Below are positions 52,703-61,524 of a stretch of 64,000 bases of DNA, one piece after another. Location of the stretch: NCBI RefSeq assembly GCF_000272005.1, contig NZ_AKKU01000011.1:403976-467975 (forward strand). Reading direction: 5' to 3'. Source of the DNA: Alishewanella agri BL06 (GTDB lineage: Bacteria > Pseudomonadota > Gammaproteobacteria > Enterobacterales > Alteromonadaceae). Made by a program: the position numbers and the translations under genes. The first letter of the stretch is position 1; each line of letters starts with the position of its first letter. The notes beneath the pieces were generated by a model. It had not been told where the DNA came from, searched no databases, and saw only the letters and a list, made by a program, of their open reading frames with translations.

Positions 52703-55429
52703 CTACTCTGGTCTTAGCGTTCGGACTTCATCTTTAACATGATCCGGCGCGTCCGAGGTTAAAATTTCATCGATCAGTAAATTAGCACTTTCCGGTTCAT
52801 CCATCTCGATATAAGCACGCACCAGATCCAGCTTAGCCGCAAAACCATTGTCTTCCTGATCAACGTCCATTTTCGTGTGTTCACCGATAATATCAGCAAA
52901 CTCATCCAGCCCAACATCCACATTTAACTGCTCAAACCGGCTGTCATCGTTATCACCCTGTTCCAGCGCGGACAACAAATTATCAATTTCGACAAAATCA
53001 GCGTCTGAGACCCCTGTCACAGTCGTGTCAGCTGGCGAATCCGATTGTTCATCAGCAGCAGCTAACTCAAGGTCCGGTTCCGCCTCCAGATCCTGTGCCG
53101 GCTCAAACTCATCTGTGGCAACGGCAGCCTCAGTTTGCGCGAGTTCATCAAGTAAATCATCAAACTGACTGTCTTCTAAATCGGATAAATTAAACGCTTC
53201 TGGTGTTAACTCGACACTTTCGTCAATACCATCCCGCTCGGAATCCGGCTCAGTAGTTAACGTCTCCAGCTGACGTGACAACACTTCCAGCTGTTGCTCA
53301 TTTTCCGGATCAAAATCACTTAAATCGAGTTCAGGGTAATCTTCCAGCATTTGGCTGGGGTTCTCGACCGCCAGTGCTGCCTCCGTTGGCCGCACCACCG
53401 AACTGTCATCCGCTACCGCGAGATCCAGATTAACGCCAGTCTCGGCGTCCGCTTCATTTAACTCAGCAATGTCGAACTCAGGCAGGGCTTCGGTTATCTC
53501 GCCAGATTCTGGCGCTAATGGCTCGGTTTGCGCCATGTCGTCTGCAGCAAGCTCGCTTGCTAGTAAATCTTCGTTCAGCGATTCTGCACTACCCTCAGCA
53601 ACAATATCCGTTTCCACGTCAAATGCAGCCTCAGTATTCAGGTCTGCTTCCGCATTCAGTGCAGCATCACCATCAACGCCGGCTTCAGCATCCAATGCCG
53701 CTTCTGCTTCTTCAGCAGCTCGGGTCTGCTCCGCTGCTTGTACCAAAATGTCATCCAGTTCATCCTGCAGCCGGGCTTCATCTTCGGTAATTAATTCCTC
53801 ATCATCCTGCTCCGGAAAATCGCCCTCTGCGGCCAGCTGCTCGGCAAAGGCCTCCAGTTCAGAGCTGTCAAACTTGGTATCCGTTGCAGTTGACTCTTGT
53901 AGCTCCTGCGCCCAATCTGCCTCAAGATTATCCGTCGCCACCTCAGTATCGGCTGGCACAGGCATCTCGCTCAGTTCGGTCGGTGCCACAGTCTGATCAT
54001 TGCGCGGTGTCGCTTCGTCTACCGGCCAATCCAGCTCTATTTCTTCCAACAGATTATCGATATCGTCCTGACTGTCTAAACTAGCGTTTTCGACCTCTGG
54101 TTGTGGCTGTGGCATCAGCGAAGCCGCTTCAGCTTGTTCAGGATCGGCCAGTTCAATCACTTCTTCTGCTTCGTCTTCAACGTCTAGCAATGAGGCCAGA
54201 TCGGTATCAGACAAAATATTATCAGCATCAAAACTCAGTTCATCACTGTCAGGTAACATCAGGTCATCTGCAGTATCGGTGGTTATTTGAGTATCATCAT
54301 CAAGCGAGAAATCCAGTGACTCATCCTGCGGCACGTCGAGTAACTCTGATTTCAGTGGATCGGCGTTGTCAAAATCATCCAGTAAGATATCGTCGCTAAA
54401 GTCAGGCAGATCGTCGTCACCCAGATTCTTCGTCACAGCACCGGCTTTAGCCGTTGCCGGGGTTTCAAAGGCATCATCGAGCAAGCTGTCGTCGAGCGTA
54501 AATAAGCTATCGTCAAAATCCTGACTATTATCCAGCGGAGGCACCGGCGACTGATATCCCACAGGCGCAACAGGCTCTTTGGTCGCGGCGGCAACTACCT
54601 GCTCAGTTTTCTGGCCACGTTTTCTAATCCACACCATGACACCGAACAATGCCAGCAACGCTGGTGTAATGGCCGCTAACACCCAACTCAGCGGATTATT
54701 CAACAACTGGGCCAGCTGATTTTCGCTGGCAGCTAAGCGAGCAGCTTCCTCAGCTTGCCGCCGTGCTTCCTGTTCAGCCAAGATTTGTTGTTGCTGCTGT
54801 AATAGCTGGTTAAGTTGCTGTTGTAATTCACTGTCTTCGGCCAGCTGGTTTTTCAGCCCCTCTAACTCCTGCTGTACCCGGCCCAATGAACCACGCAGTT
54901 GCTCGTTTTCGCGTGCAATACCTTCAATCAGTTGCATCGAGCTCTGATAGTTATCTTTTAAGGCGTTCAACTCGGCCAATGTCTGCTGCTGCACCTGATT
55001 CGGCTTGGTAGTCTGTTCGCGGGCTCTGGCACGGGCCTCGGCTTCACGACGGGTACGCTCCGCCCAGGCCTGATCATCCAAATCCGCTTTGCGTCGTGCT
55101 TGTTCCGCATCGACACTACGAATTTCCCGCAAATCTGGCAGAATTAAGACTGCGCCCGGCCGTAAATGATTAAAGTTAGCATCGTTAAAGGCGCCCGGGT
55201 TTTTCAGAAACAGCGCGTACATCACCTGATAGGTGGTCACGCTATCATTGGGTTTAACCTGCTCGGCAATCCGCCATAGCGTATCGCTGGCCGTCAGCGG
55301 GCCAAACTGTTGCTGGGTAAAGGCATTATCACTGCTTTTCGGGCCACGGATCTGCGTCGGCGCACTTTGTGAGAACGCAAACGCCGAAAAATTGACAAGT
55401 AGCAATACGAATAAAATACGAACGGGCAT
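52703..55429 (-). CDS. fimV: FimV/HubP-family polar scaffold protein
   Basis: 908 residues. Signal peptide (about 1-20), periplasmic FimV N-domain with a LysM-like segment (FGPLTASDTLWRIAEQV ... LRPGAVLILPDL, about 42-100), and a long Gln/Glu-rich coiled coil (about 110-240). One membrane helix (about 248-267, WVLAAITPALLALFGVMVW) precedes about 580 residues of very acidic Asp/Glu/Ala-rich cytoplasmic sequence. The C-terminal FimV domain is DNGFAAKLDLVRAYIEMDEPESA. Homologues bind peptidoglycan at the pole and recruit chromosome, flagellar and pilus factors. It sits between asd and truA as in Shewanella and Vibrio. Ribosome-binding site AAGGAAAAC. Confidence 0.92.
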   Translation of the reverse strand: MPVRILFVLLLVNFSAFAFSQSAPTQIRGPKSSDNAFTQQQFGPLTASDTLWRIAEQVKPNDSVTTYQVMYALFLKNPGAFNDANFNHLRPGAVLILPDLREIRSVDAEQARRKADLDDQAWAERTRREAEARARAREQTTKPNQVQQQTLAELNALKDNYQSSMQLIEGIARENEQLRGSLGRVQQELEGLKNQLAEDSELQQQLNQLLQQQQQILAEQEARRQAEEAARLAASENQLAQLLNNPLSWVLAAITPALLALFGVMVWIRKRGQKTEQVVAAATKEPVAPVGYQSPVPPLDNSQDFDDSLFTLDDSLLDDAFETPATAKAGAVTKNLGDDDLPDFSDDILLDDFDNADPLKSELLDVPQDESLDFSLDDDTQITTDTADDLMLPDSDELSFDADNILSDTDLASLLDVEDEAEEVIELADPEQAEAASLMPQPQPEVENASLDSQDDIDNLLEEIELDWPVDEATPRNDQTVAPTELSEMPVPADTEVATDNLEADWAQELQESTATDTKFDSSELEAFAEQLAAEGDFPEQDDEELITEDEARLQDELDDILVQAAEQTRAAEEAEAALDAEAGVDGDAALNAEADLNTEAAFDVETDIVAEGSAESLNEDLLASELAADDMAQTEPLAPESGEITEALPEFDIAELNEADAETGVNLDLAVADDSSVVRPTEAALAVENPSQMLEDYPELDLSDFDPENEQQLEVLSRQLETLTTEPDSERDGIDESVELTPEAFNLSDLEDSQFDDLLDELAQTEAAVATDEFEPAQDLEAEPDLELAAADEQSDSPADTTVTGVSDADFVEIDNLLSALEQGDNDDSRFEQLNVDVGLDEFADIIGEHTKMDVDQEDNGFAAKLDLVRAYIEMDEPESANLLIDEILTSDAPDHVKDEVRTLRPE

Positions 55430-55580
55430 CAGTTTTCCTTAGCCGAGCAACCAGACTCACGTCATTAAGCCAAACTTTATTTCAGAGCTATGCAAACAGT
55501 GTTCCATCATTCTCAAAGTCAGCCCGCCAACTATAATGCAGATGCCGGAAACTGACCAGAGGCGCAGCGGCAGCCACAAT

Positions 55581-55606
55581 GAAAACAGGCCGCAAAAGCG
55601 GCCTGT
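55581..55606 (-). terminator. Terminator after asd
   Basis: 9-bp stem ACAGGCCGC / GCGGCCTGT (55585-55593, 55598-55606), loop AAAA. On the minus strand it is followed by TTTTC. It separates pdxB-asd from fimV. Confidence 0.85.
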
Positions 55607-55637
55607 AACAGTAATATACTACTTTACGATTATCTGA

Positions 55638-56657
55638 CTACAGATAGTCGCGGATCAGCACTTCGGCGATCTGAATACTGTTGGTGGCAGCACCTTTACG
55701 AATATTATCGGCCACAACCCACATATTTATACCATTTTCGTGGGATAAATCCTGACGAATACGGCCAACAAAGACCTCATCCTTACCGGTAGCACTGCAA
55801 ACCTGGGTTGGGAAGTCGGCATTATTTTCCAGTAATACCACACCTGGCGCATTGGCCAGCAGAGCTTTTACCTGCTCTGGCGAAATCGGCATCCGCGTTT
55901 CGATATGCACTGCTTCGGCGTGACCATAGAACACCGGTACCCGCACTGCAGTGGCATTTACCGCTATGCTACTGTCGCCCAGAATTTTCTGGGTTTCCCA
56001 GTGCATTTTCATTTCTTCTTTGGTGTAACCATTTTCCAGAAACACATCAATCTGCGGAATCACGTTAAAAGCGATTTGCCGGGCAAACTGTCCCTGCTCA
56101 TCCAGTGGCCGGCCGTTCATCAGCTGTGCAGTTTCGCTGGCCAGGGCTTCTACTGCCGATTGTCCGGCACCACTGACCGACTGATAAGTCGCGACATTGA
56201 CCCGGCTAATGCCAACGGCATCATGAATTGGCTTTAACGCCACCAACATCTGAATCGTTGAACAGTTGGGGTTGGCAATAATATTACGGTTACGGTAATC
56301 AGCAATGGCCTCAGGGTTAACTTCCGGCACCACTAAGGGAATATCCGCTTCGTAACGGAAATGCGAGGTGTTATCAATCACTACACAGCCCGCTTCCGCG
56401 GCTTTAGGGGCATAAATCGCCGAGACACTGCCACCGGCGGAGAATAAACCAATCTGTGCCTGGCTCCAGTCAAAGGTTTCAGCATCCAGCACCGTCAGCT
56501 TTTTACCCTTAAAGGTCACAGTGCCACCGGCCGAGCGGCTGCTGGCCAGCGGGAACAGTTGCGCAACCGGAAAATCACGCTGCTCCAAAATTTCGATTAA
56601 ATGTTGGCCGACCAGACCGGTCGCGCCCAAAACTGCGACATTGTATTGCGACGCCAT
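55638..56657 (-). CDS. asd: Aspartate-semialdehyde dehydrogenase
   Basis: 339 residues from the ATG at 56657, with AGAGG 9 bp upstream; the ATG at 56666 would touch that site. Reduces aspartyl phosphate for Lys, Met, Thr and diaminopimelate synthesis. NADP loop VAVLGATGLVGQHL; catalytic Cys in IANPNCSTIQMLVAL; EEMKMHWETQKIL and VPVFYGHAEAVHIET. It stands where E. coli has usg, an asd-like gene of unknown function, but here the catalytic Cys and the His in YGHAE are present, so it should be active. It follows pdxB by 16 bp. Confidence 0.94.
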   Translation of the reverse strand: MASQYNVAVLGATGLVGQHLIEILEQRDFPVAQLFPLASSRSAGGTVTFKGKKLTVLDAETFDWSQAQIGLFSAGGSVSAIYAPKAAEAGCVVIDNTSHFRYEADIPLVVPEVNPEAIADYRNRNIIANPNCSTIQMLVALKPIHDAVGISRVNVATYQSVSGAGQSAVEALASETAQLMNGRPLDEQGQFARQIAFNVIPQIDVFLENGYTKEEMKMHWETQKILGDSSIAVNATAVRVPVFYGHAEAVHIETRMPISPEQVKALLANAPGVVLLENNADFPTQVCSATGKDEVFVGRIRQDLSHENGINMWVVADNIRKGAATNSIQIAEVLIRDYL

Positions 56658-56673
56658 GCGGTGCATCCTCTTA

Positions 56674-57786
56674 TTACTGACGACTAAAGCCTAAGGAGTC
56701 AAGCCAGGCCGGTAAAGCCGGGCCACTCAGTTGTAGCGCACTGTACTCGCGCCTCGCAGGATAAGACTTTCTGAGCCAGTCAAACCCGTGACCTGTTATA
56801 TGATACCGGAACAAGGCATCATCCCGCCGCACATCATATAACATCCTGGCGAGATTTTGGACATCTGGAAGCCCAAAATTAGCGGAAAGTTGTAGTTTTT
56901 CCATCGCTGGTACCGGTAAGAGCGCGGCCAGACTCATCCGGGGCTGCTGTTGTAGCAGTTCACAGCAGCGTTGATACAGCATTTCGGTGCCCCGCGCCTT
57001 GCCTTCGACACTATGGCCGGCTATGTGCGCCGTGGCCAGATCGCAATAAGGCAGTAGCGGCAACAAAATATCCGGCTCCTGTTCCCACACATCCAGCACC
57101 AGCGGCCGACGCTTGCGCTGTTGCGCCGTTAGCAGCGCCTGATTATCGATCACGGCGCCACGCGAGGCGTTGATAATAGCGCAGTCAGGTTTTAGCTGCG
57201 CCAGGTGTACTGCATCCAATAGGTGATAACTGGGATAAGGCCCGGTTTTTTCAAGCGGGGTATGAAAACTAATGATATCGGCCTGCTGACACAAGGTCGT
57301 AAAATCAGTATGCGGAAAATCTGGCTCTTGCGCAGCACGCAGCGGATCGCAGAGCAGCAGCGGGATCCCCAGCGCCCTTGCCGCGGTTGCTAAACGTTGG
57401 CCGATACTGCCAACCCCGACAATACCCAGCACTTTATGCTGTAATGACCACTGATAGCGCTCAGCCAGAAACCATAAACTACTAAGTACATATTCCAGCA
57501 CCGACTGGGCATTGCAGCCAGGTGCCGAGCTAAAGCTAATCTGCCGGGAAGCTAAATAGTCCCTATCAACATGTTCAGTACCGATAGTGGCCGTGCCGAC
57601 AAAACGTAAGCGGTTATTCTGTGACAGCAAGCTGGCATTGACTGGCGTCACCGAACGCACCAGCAGGACATCGGCCTCGCGTAATGCCTCAGCCTGGACG
57701 TTCCGGCCATCAAAGGTGGTCACCTCGCCAAGGTCGGCGAAAAACTCGCGCACCAGCGGCATATTTTCATCAGCGTAAATGTTCAT
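56674..57786 (-). CDS. pdxB: Erythronate-4-phosphate dehydrogenase
   Basis: 370 residues. Second step of the DXP-dependent pyridoxal phosphate pathway. D-isomer 2-hydroxyacid dehydrogenase fold: MNIYADENMPLVREFFADLG start, nucleotide loop LGIVGVGSIGQRLATAA, catalytic Arg in INASRGAVIDNQ, Glu in DVWEQEPD and His in TAHIAGHSVEGKARG. The last ~80 residues are the PdxB dimerisation domain. First gene of the long minus-strand run toward purF. Confidence 0.96.
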   Translation of the reverse strand: MNIYADENMPLVREFFADLGEVTTFDGRNVQAEALREADVLLVRSVTPVNASLLSQNNRLRFVGTATIGTEHVDRDYLASRQISFSSAPGCNAQSVLEYVLSSLWFLAERYQWSLQHKVLGIVGVGSIGQRLATAARALGIPLLLCDPLRAAQEPDFPHTDFTTLCQQADIISFHTPLEKTGPYPSYHLLDAVHLAQLKPDCAIINASRGAVIDNQALLTAQQRKRRPLVLDVWEQEPDILLPLLPYCDLATAHIAGHSVEGKARGTEMLYQRCCELLQQQPRMSLAALLPVPAMEKLQLSANFGLPDVQNLARMLYDVRRDDALFRYHITGHGFDWLRKSYPARREYSALQLSGPALPAWLDSLGFSRQ

Positions 57787-57904
57787 TATCGGCCCCGTTG
57801 TTCGGATACGTGCATTCTAGCAAGAAAAGTATGTTAATCAGAACCGTGCTTTGCTAACAAAAAGTGGTTATTATTGCCGCTAAAACATAATTAAGGGACT
57901 AACT

Positions 57905-59971
57905 ATGCGTCATTATATGGTGTTGCTCTTTTTAGGGTTCATAGCGAGCTGTGGCGGTGGTGGTGATAGTGGCAGCAATACTGGAGGAAGCACTGGCTCA
58001 GGCGGCAATACGGGTGGTAGCAATACCGTAACGATTAACGCTGACAATGCGCTTTACCTTGCTGCAATTACCAGTCTGAGCAATGACACTCTGACGAGTT
58101 TCGCCCAACTTGCCGTTCTGGCTCACGATGAACTTAATAATAAACCCAGAGCTTTTGCCGTTACTCGCCCAGTGCTATGTCAAAACGGTACACAAGCAAT
58201 TGAATTTATTCAACATACAATATCCGATACTTATTACCTGGGTGCGAATCAGCGTTTTAGCATTGTCTTTACCCAATGTCAGCTGGCCGAGCTAGAAGCA
58301 GTAGTGAACGGTGAGTTAGAGGTTGCGATTAACTCACTTACACTTGATGGTTATTCTTTAGAGATTTCAGCCGCAAGTTATCGGATAACAGGGCGTAATC
58401 TCCGTTTAACAGATGAAGAGGGCAGTATTCAGTTAGCCGTTGATTTTAACAGTACTTATAGTGTTGCCCAGCAACAATACAGTTATATGCTAACCCCAGT
58501 ATCAGGCTCTAATCTGATTATAACGCTGCCTGACAGTAAACAAGAGCAGTTCAGGGGGTTTAATTCTCAGCTTCTGTTAGATACTAAAGCAGGGCGCTAC
58601 CAACTCTCAACTTCAGGTAATGTGCAAAGCGAAACTTTGGCAGGTTCGGTTACTGTAAGCACCTTATCCCCTCTAACCGGCCGCCTTCAGCGCTTGCCAA
58701 ATGGCGGCGAGTGGCTGTTTCAAGGTAACGGCAACAGCAGCATGCGTCTTTCTGCTATTTCCAGCGAAACAGGCAGGTTAGCCAAGGTCACGTTACCTGC
58801 TTTAGCACTAGAAGGTGAAGTTCCTTGGCTGGATTTGAGTACCGGTGCTGCATGGCAAAAAACAGGGCTCGCTAAAAACTACAAATGGCTGGAGCAGCGC
58901 GATTTTGTAAACCTTGAGCAAGAATGGCAGCTTCCTAATCAAGACTTTGTTGCAGAGCTGCTGCCCGAACAACCCCTATACCTAAATTTTAGTAATGATG
59001 TCCACAGTCTTGGCGGTTATGGCAGTCAGCTTGCTTTGGTTGCGGTTGATGATGATAACCATGCGCTGTTTGGCATCCCTGTTATTGATGTGGATATCAG
59101 TTTGCAAGGTACAGTTGTTAAGCTGCAACCACGCAGTGCCATGTTAACTGGTTATCGCTATCGCTTGGGAAGCGTTTTTGGCCGCAATGATCTTAGTAGT
59201 AACTTAGCAAGTACACCCTATATCTTTGCTAAATTAAAGCAAGAATTAACAGCCACCATTGATTTGGACACAGTATTGTTTCGTTCAGGTCAAACCGTTG
59301 AAATCACTCCAAATATCCAATCTGCGTTGGGACCAGCCACTGCAACATGGCAAACCGATAGTACGGTTGCAACGCAACGTACGTTGGCAAATCAAGGCAT
59401 CAGTTTAACCTTTGCCGCCGCTCCAACGGGGAGCTTTTTACGGGGAAGCTTATCTTTAACGCTGAGTAATGCCCGAGGCAATCAACTCTTAGTTGAACGT
59501 CCTTACATTGTTATAGATGAACAACTAACAAATTATTTTTTTAACAGCGTTGAACCTCTATCTGGCGTTGGTGCTGCCAGTGCGGTACTAGCACCAATCA
59601 ATACCAGCGAGGACATCGGTAATGATACTGGTATTTATACTGGTGTTTCGGGGATGTATACCACCAATGTAGGTGATAGTGTTCAGAGTCAGCCTTGGTC
59701 ACTTTGGTTAAGAACCGGAGGCGGAGGAATACTTCAGCCTGGTACCTACACCGCCGGTGCGGAAAGTGATGTTAATGCACCTCATATCTGGGTGAATATG
59801 GAGCAGCGAACCTGTAATACTGAAACGGCGACCTTTACCGTAGAAGAAGCGGAGTACGACGCCGATAATATTTTTGTCAAAGCACTGAGCGTTAATTACT
59901 CGTTAGTTTGTATCAGTAATGGCCAAAGATTTCGATATCATGGACAAATTCGCTATCAACGAAACTTTTAA
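57905..59971 (+). CDS. Large lipoprotein of unknown function
   Basis: 688 residues. Lipobox FIASC (Cys about residue 16) followed by a Gly/Ser/Thr/Asn linker (about 17-42), so the protein is surface- or periplasm-anchored. The rest is predicted beta-rich with no catalytic motif I recognise. About 440-540 resembles an Ig-like/PKD-type module (DLDTVLFRSGQTVEITPN ... GSLSLTLSNARG). About 545-688 is a module with a shape I have seen in other bacterial secreted proteins: QPWSLWLRTGGGGILQPGTY, QRTCNTETATFTVEEAEY and a closing GQIRYQRNF, with two Cys that could pair. The gene reads more AT-rich than its neighbours, suggesting faster divergence or transfer. It is alone between pdxB and fabB. Confidence 0.7.
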   Translation: MRHYMVLLFLGFIASCGGGGDSGSNTGGSTGSGGNTGGSNTVTINADNALYLAAITSLSNDTLTSFAQLAVLAHDELNNKPRAFAVTRPVLCQNGTQAIEFIQHTISDTYYLGANQRFSIVFTQCQLAELEAVVNGELEVAINSLTLDGYSLEISAASYRITGRNLRLTDEEGSIQLAVDFNSTYSVAQQQYSYMLTPVSGSNLIITLPDSKQEQFRGFNSQLLLDTKAGRYQLSTSGNVQSETLAGSVTVSTLSPLTGRLQRLPNGGEWLFQGNGNSSMRLSAISSETGRLAKVTLPALALEGEVPWLDLSTGAAWQKTGLAKNYKWLEQRDFVNLEQEWQLPNQDFVAELLPEQPLYLNFSNDVHSLGGYGSQLALVAVDDDNHALFGIPVIDVDISLQGTVVKLQPRSAMLTGYRYRLGSVFGRNDLSSNLASTPYIFAKLKQELTATIDLDTVLFRSGQTVEITPNIQSALGPATATWQTDSTVATQRTLANQGISLTFAAAPTGSFLRGSLSLTLSNARGNQLLVERPYIVIDEQLTNYFFNSVEPLSGVGAASAVLAPINTSEDIGNDTGIYTGVSGMYTTNVGDSVQSQPWSLWLRTGGGGILQPGTYTAGAESDVNAPHIWVNMEQRTCNTETATFTVEEAEYDADNIFVKALSVNYSLVCISNGQRFRYHGQIRYQRNF

Positions 59972-60016
59972 CAGGCCCTAGCCATTTTGCGGTAGTTGAA
60001 ACTTTTAAGTTGCCAT

Positions 60017-60046
60017 TAAAAAGGCGCTGACATCAGCGCCTTAAGT
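60017..60046. terminator. Bidirectional terminator between lipoprotein gene and fabB
   Basis: AAGGCGCTGA / TCAGCGCCTT (60021-60030, 60033-60042) with A- and T-rich edges between convergent genes. Confidence 0.85.
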
Positions 60047-60071
60047 TATAACAGCTGCAGTTAGCCGTTAT

Positions 60072-60124
60072 CGCATTGCATTATGCTTTGTCGCGTTGCA
60101 TTACCCTTTGTAACGTTGCATGAC
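60072..60124 (-). repeat. 20-bp tandem repeat at the fabB 3' end
   Basis: On the minus strand, the end of fabB (ATGCAACG...AAAGGGTAA) is followed by two decayed copies of the same 20-bp unit (60092-60111 overlapping the stop, and 60072-60091), each of which would again read M-Q then stop. Looks like local duplication of the gene end. Confidence 0.7.
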
Positions 60125-61315
60125 CAGGGTGGCATTGGTGCCACCAAAACCAAAGCTGTTCGACATCACGGTATCTAAGACTGCGTCGCGGGTTTGGGTC
60201 ACGATATCCAGACCTTTAGCCGCTTCATCCAGCTCACCGATATTGATCGACGGCGCAATAAAGTTATGTTTTAGCATCAGCAGCGAATAAATGGCCTCAT
60301 GCACACCGGCCGCACCCAGCGCATGACCAGTCATCGCCTTAGTCGCACTAATAGCCGGGGTTTTGCCGGCAAAAACTTCCTGGATCGCGCCCAGCTCTTT
60401 GACATCACCCACCGGGGTGCTGGTGCCATGAGTATTCAGATAATCAATAGGTGCGTCCACGCCCTGCATTGCCATTTGCATGCAACGCACCGCGCCTTCA
60501 CCACTTGGTGCCACCATGTCATAACCATCTGAGGTCGCGCCATAGCCGACAATTTCAGCATAGATGGTAGCACCGCGCGCCAGCGCATGTTCTAACTCTT
60601 CAACCACGACGATACCGCCACCGCCGCTAATGACAAAGCCATCACGGTTGGCATCATAGGTACGCGAGGCCAGTTCTGGCGTGTCGTTATAACGGCTGGA
60701 TAAGGCGCCCATTGCGTCAAACTCCATTGCCAGCGTCCAGTGCACTTCTTCACCACCACCGGCAAACACGATATCCTGCTTACCCAGTTGGATCAGTTCC
60801 ATCGCATGGCCGATACAGTGTGCGCTGGTGGCACAGGCTGAACTGATGGAATAGTTGACGCCTTTAATTTTAAATGGCGTAGCCAGACAGGCCGAGCAGG
60901 TGCTGGACATGGTTTTCGGCACGGCATAAGGGCCAACCCGTTTTACGCCTTTTTCACGCAGAATATCGGCCGCTTCAACCTGAGTTTTGGACGAAGCGCC
61001 GCCCGAGCCAACCACCAAGCCAACGCGCGGATGCGAAATCTGCTCATCGCTTAAACCGGCATCCTGCATCGCTTGCTGCATCGCCAGATAGGCATAGGCA
61101 GCAGCATCACCCATAAAGCGCATCGCTTTACGATCAATCAGTTCGCTGGGGTCCAGTTTAATATTGCCCCATACCTGCGATCTTAAACCCAGCTCGGCAA
61201 ATTCCTCGGCGCGGCTTATGCCGGACTTACCGGCTTTTAACGAGGCTAATACCTCAGCCTGATTGTTACCGATACTAGATACAATGCCTAAACCGGTGAT
61301 CACAGCTCTTTTCAT
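60101..61315 (-). CDS. fabB: 3-oxoacyl-ACP synthase I
   Basis: 404 residues. Condensing enzyme needed for unsaturated fatty acid elongation. Catalytic Cys in [18 protein letters not shown], His in [11 protein letters not shown], Lys in [16 protein letters not shown] with the second His, and the closing [15 protein letters not shown]. FabF is excluded by overall pattern ([16 protein letters not shown], FabB type). Upstream, a FabR-like palindrome lies at 61446-61463. Divergent from mnmC, as in E. coli. Confidence 0.95.
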   Translation of the reverse strand: MKRAVITGLGIVSSIGNNQAEVLASLKAGKSGISRAEEFAELGLRSQVWGNIKLDPSELIDRKAMRFMGDAAAYAYLAMQQAMQDAGLSDEQISHPRVGLVVGSGGASSKTQVEAADILREKGVKRVGPYAVPKTMSSTCSACLATPFKIKGVNYSISSACATSAHCIGHAMELIQLGKQDIVFAGGGEEVHWTLAMEFDAMGALSSRYNDTPELASRTYDANRDGFVISGGGGIVVVEELEHALARGATIYAEIVGYGATSDGYDMVAPSGEGAVRCMQMAMQGVDAPIDYLNTHGTSTPVGDVKELGAIQEVFAGKTPAISATKAMTGHALGAAGVHEAIYSLLMLKHNFIAPSINIGELDEAAKGLDIVTQTRDAVLDTVMSNSFGFGGTNATLVMQRYKG

Positions 61316-61445
61316 GCTTACTCCCCATGCCTGTCGTTACAGGTACTGAATGTTAAAAATTATCTTTGTCATGCTGCCGCCCAGTCAGGCCGCAGAATTA
61401 ATACCGCAATTCTACGGACTTTCGCCGCGAAACTGGTCTGCTTTC

Positions 61446-61463
61446 AGCGCACACCTGTACTCT
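61446..61463. promoter_or_regulatory. Candidate FabR operator upstream of fabB
   Basis: AGCGCACA-CC-TGTACTCT, matching 14 of 16 half-site bases of the AGCGTACA-N2-TGTACGCT type palindrome known for FabR control of fabA/fabB. It lies in the fabB-mnmC gap, 131 bp before the fabB start. Confidence 0.5.
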
Positions 61464-61524
61464 GTTTTCAATTTTGCTTCAGGCTGCGGTAAACTACAAG
61501 ATGAAATTTTGCCAAAGGTTTGTT

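Noticed and set aside
53469..53996. Long antisense open frame (175 codons) inside fimV, with others nearby
   Set aside because: Ser/Ala-rich product with no start signal or domain; it is the mirror of the Asp/Glu/Ala codon bias of fimV.
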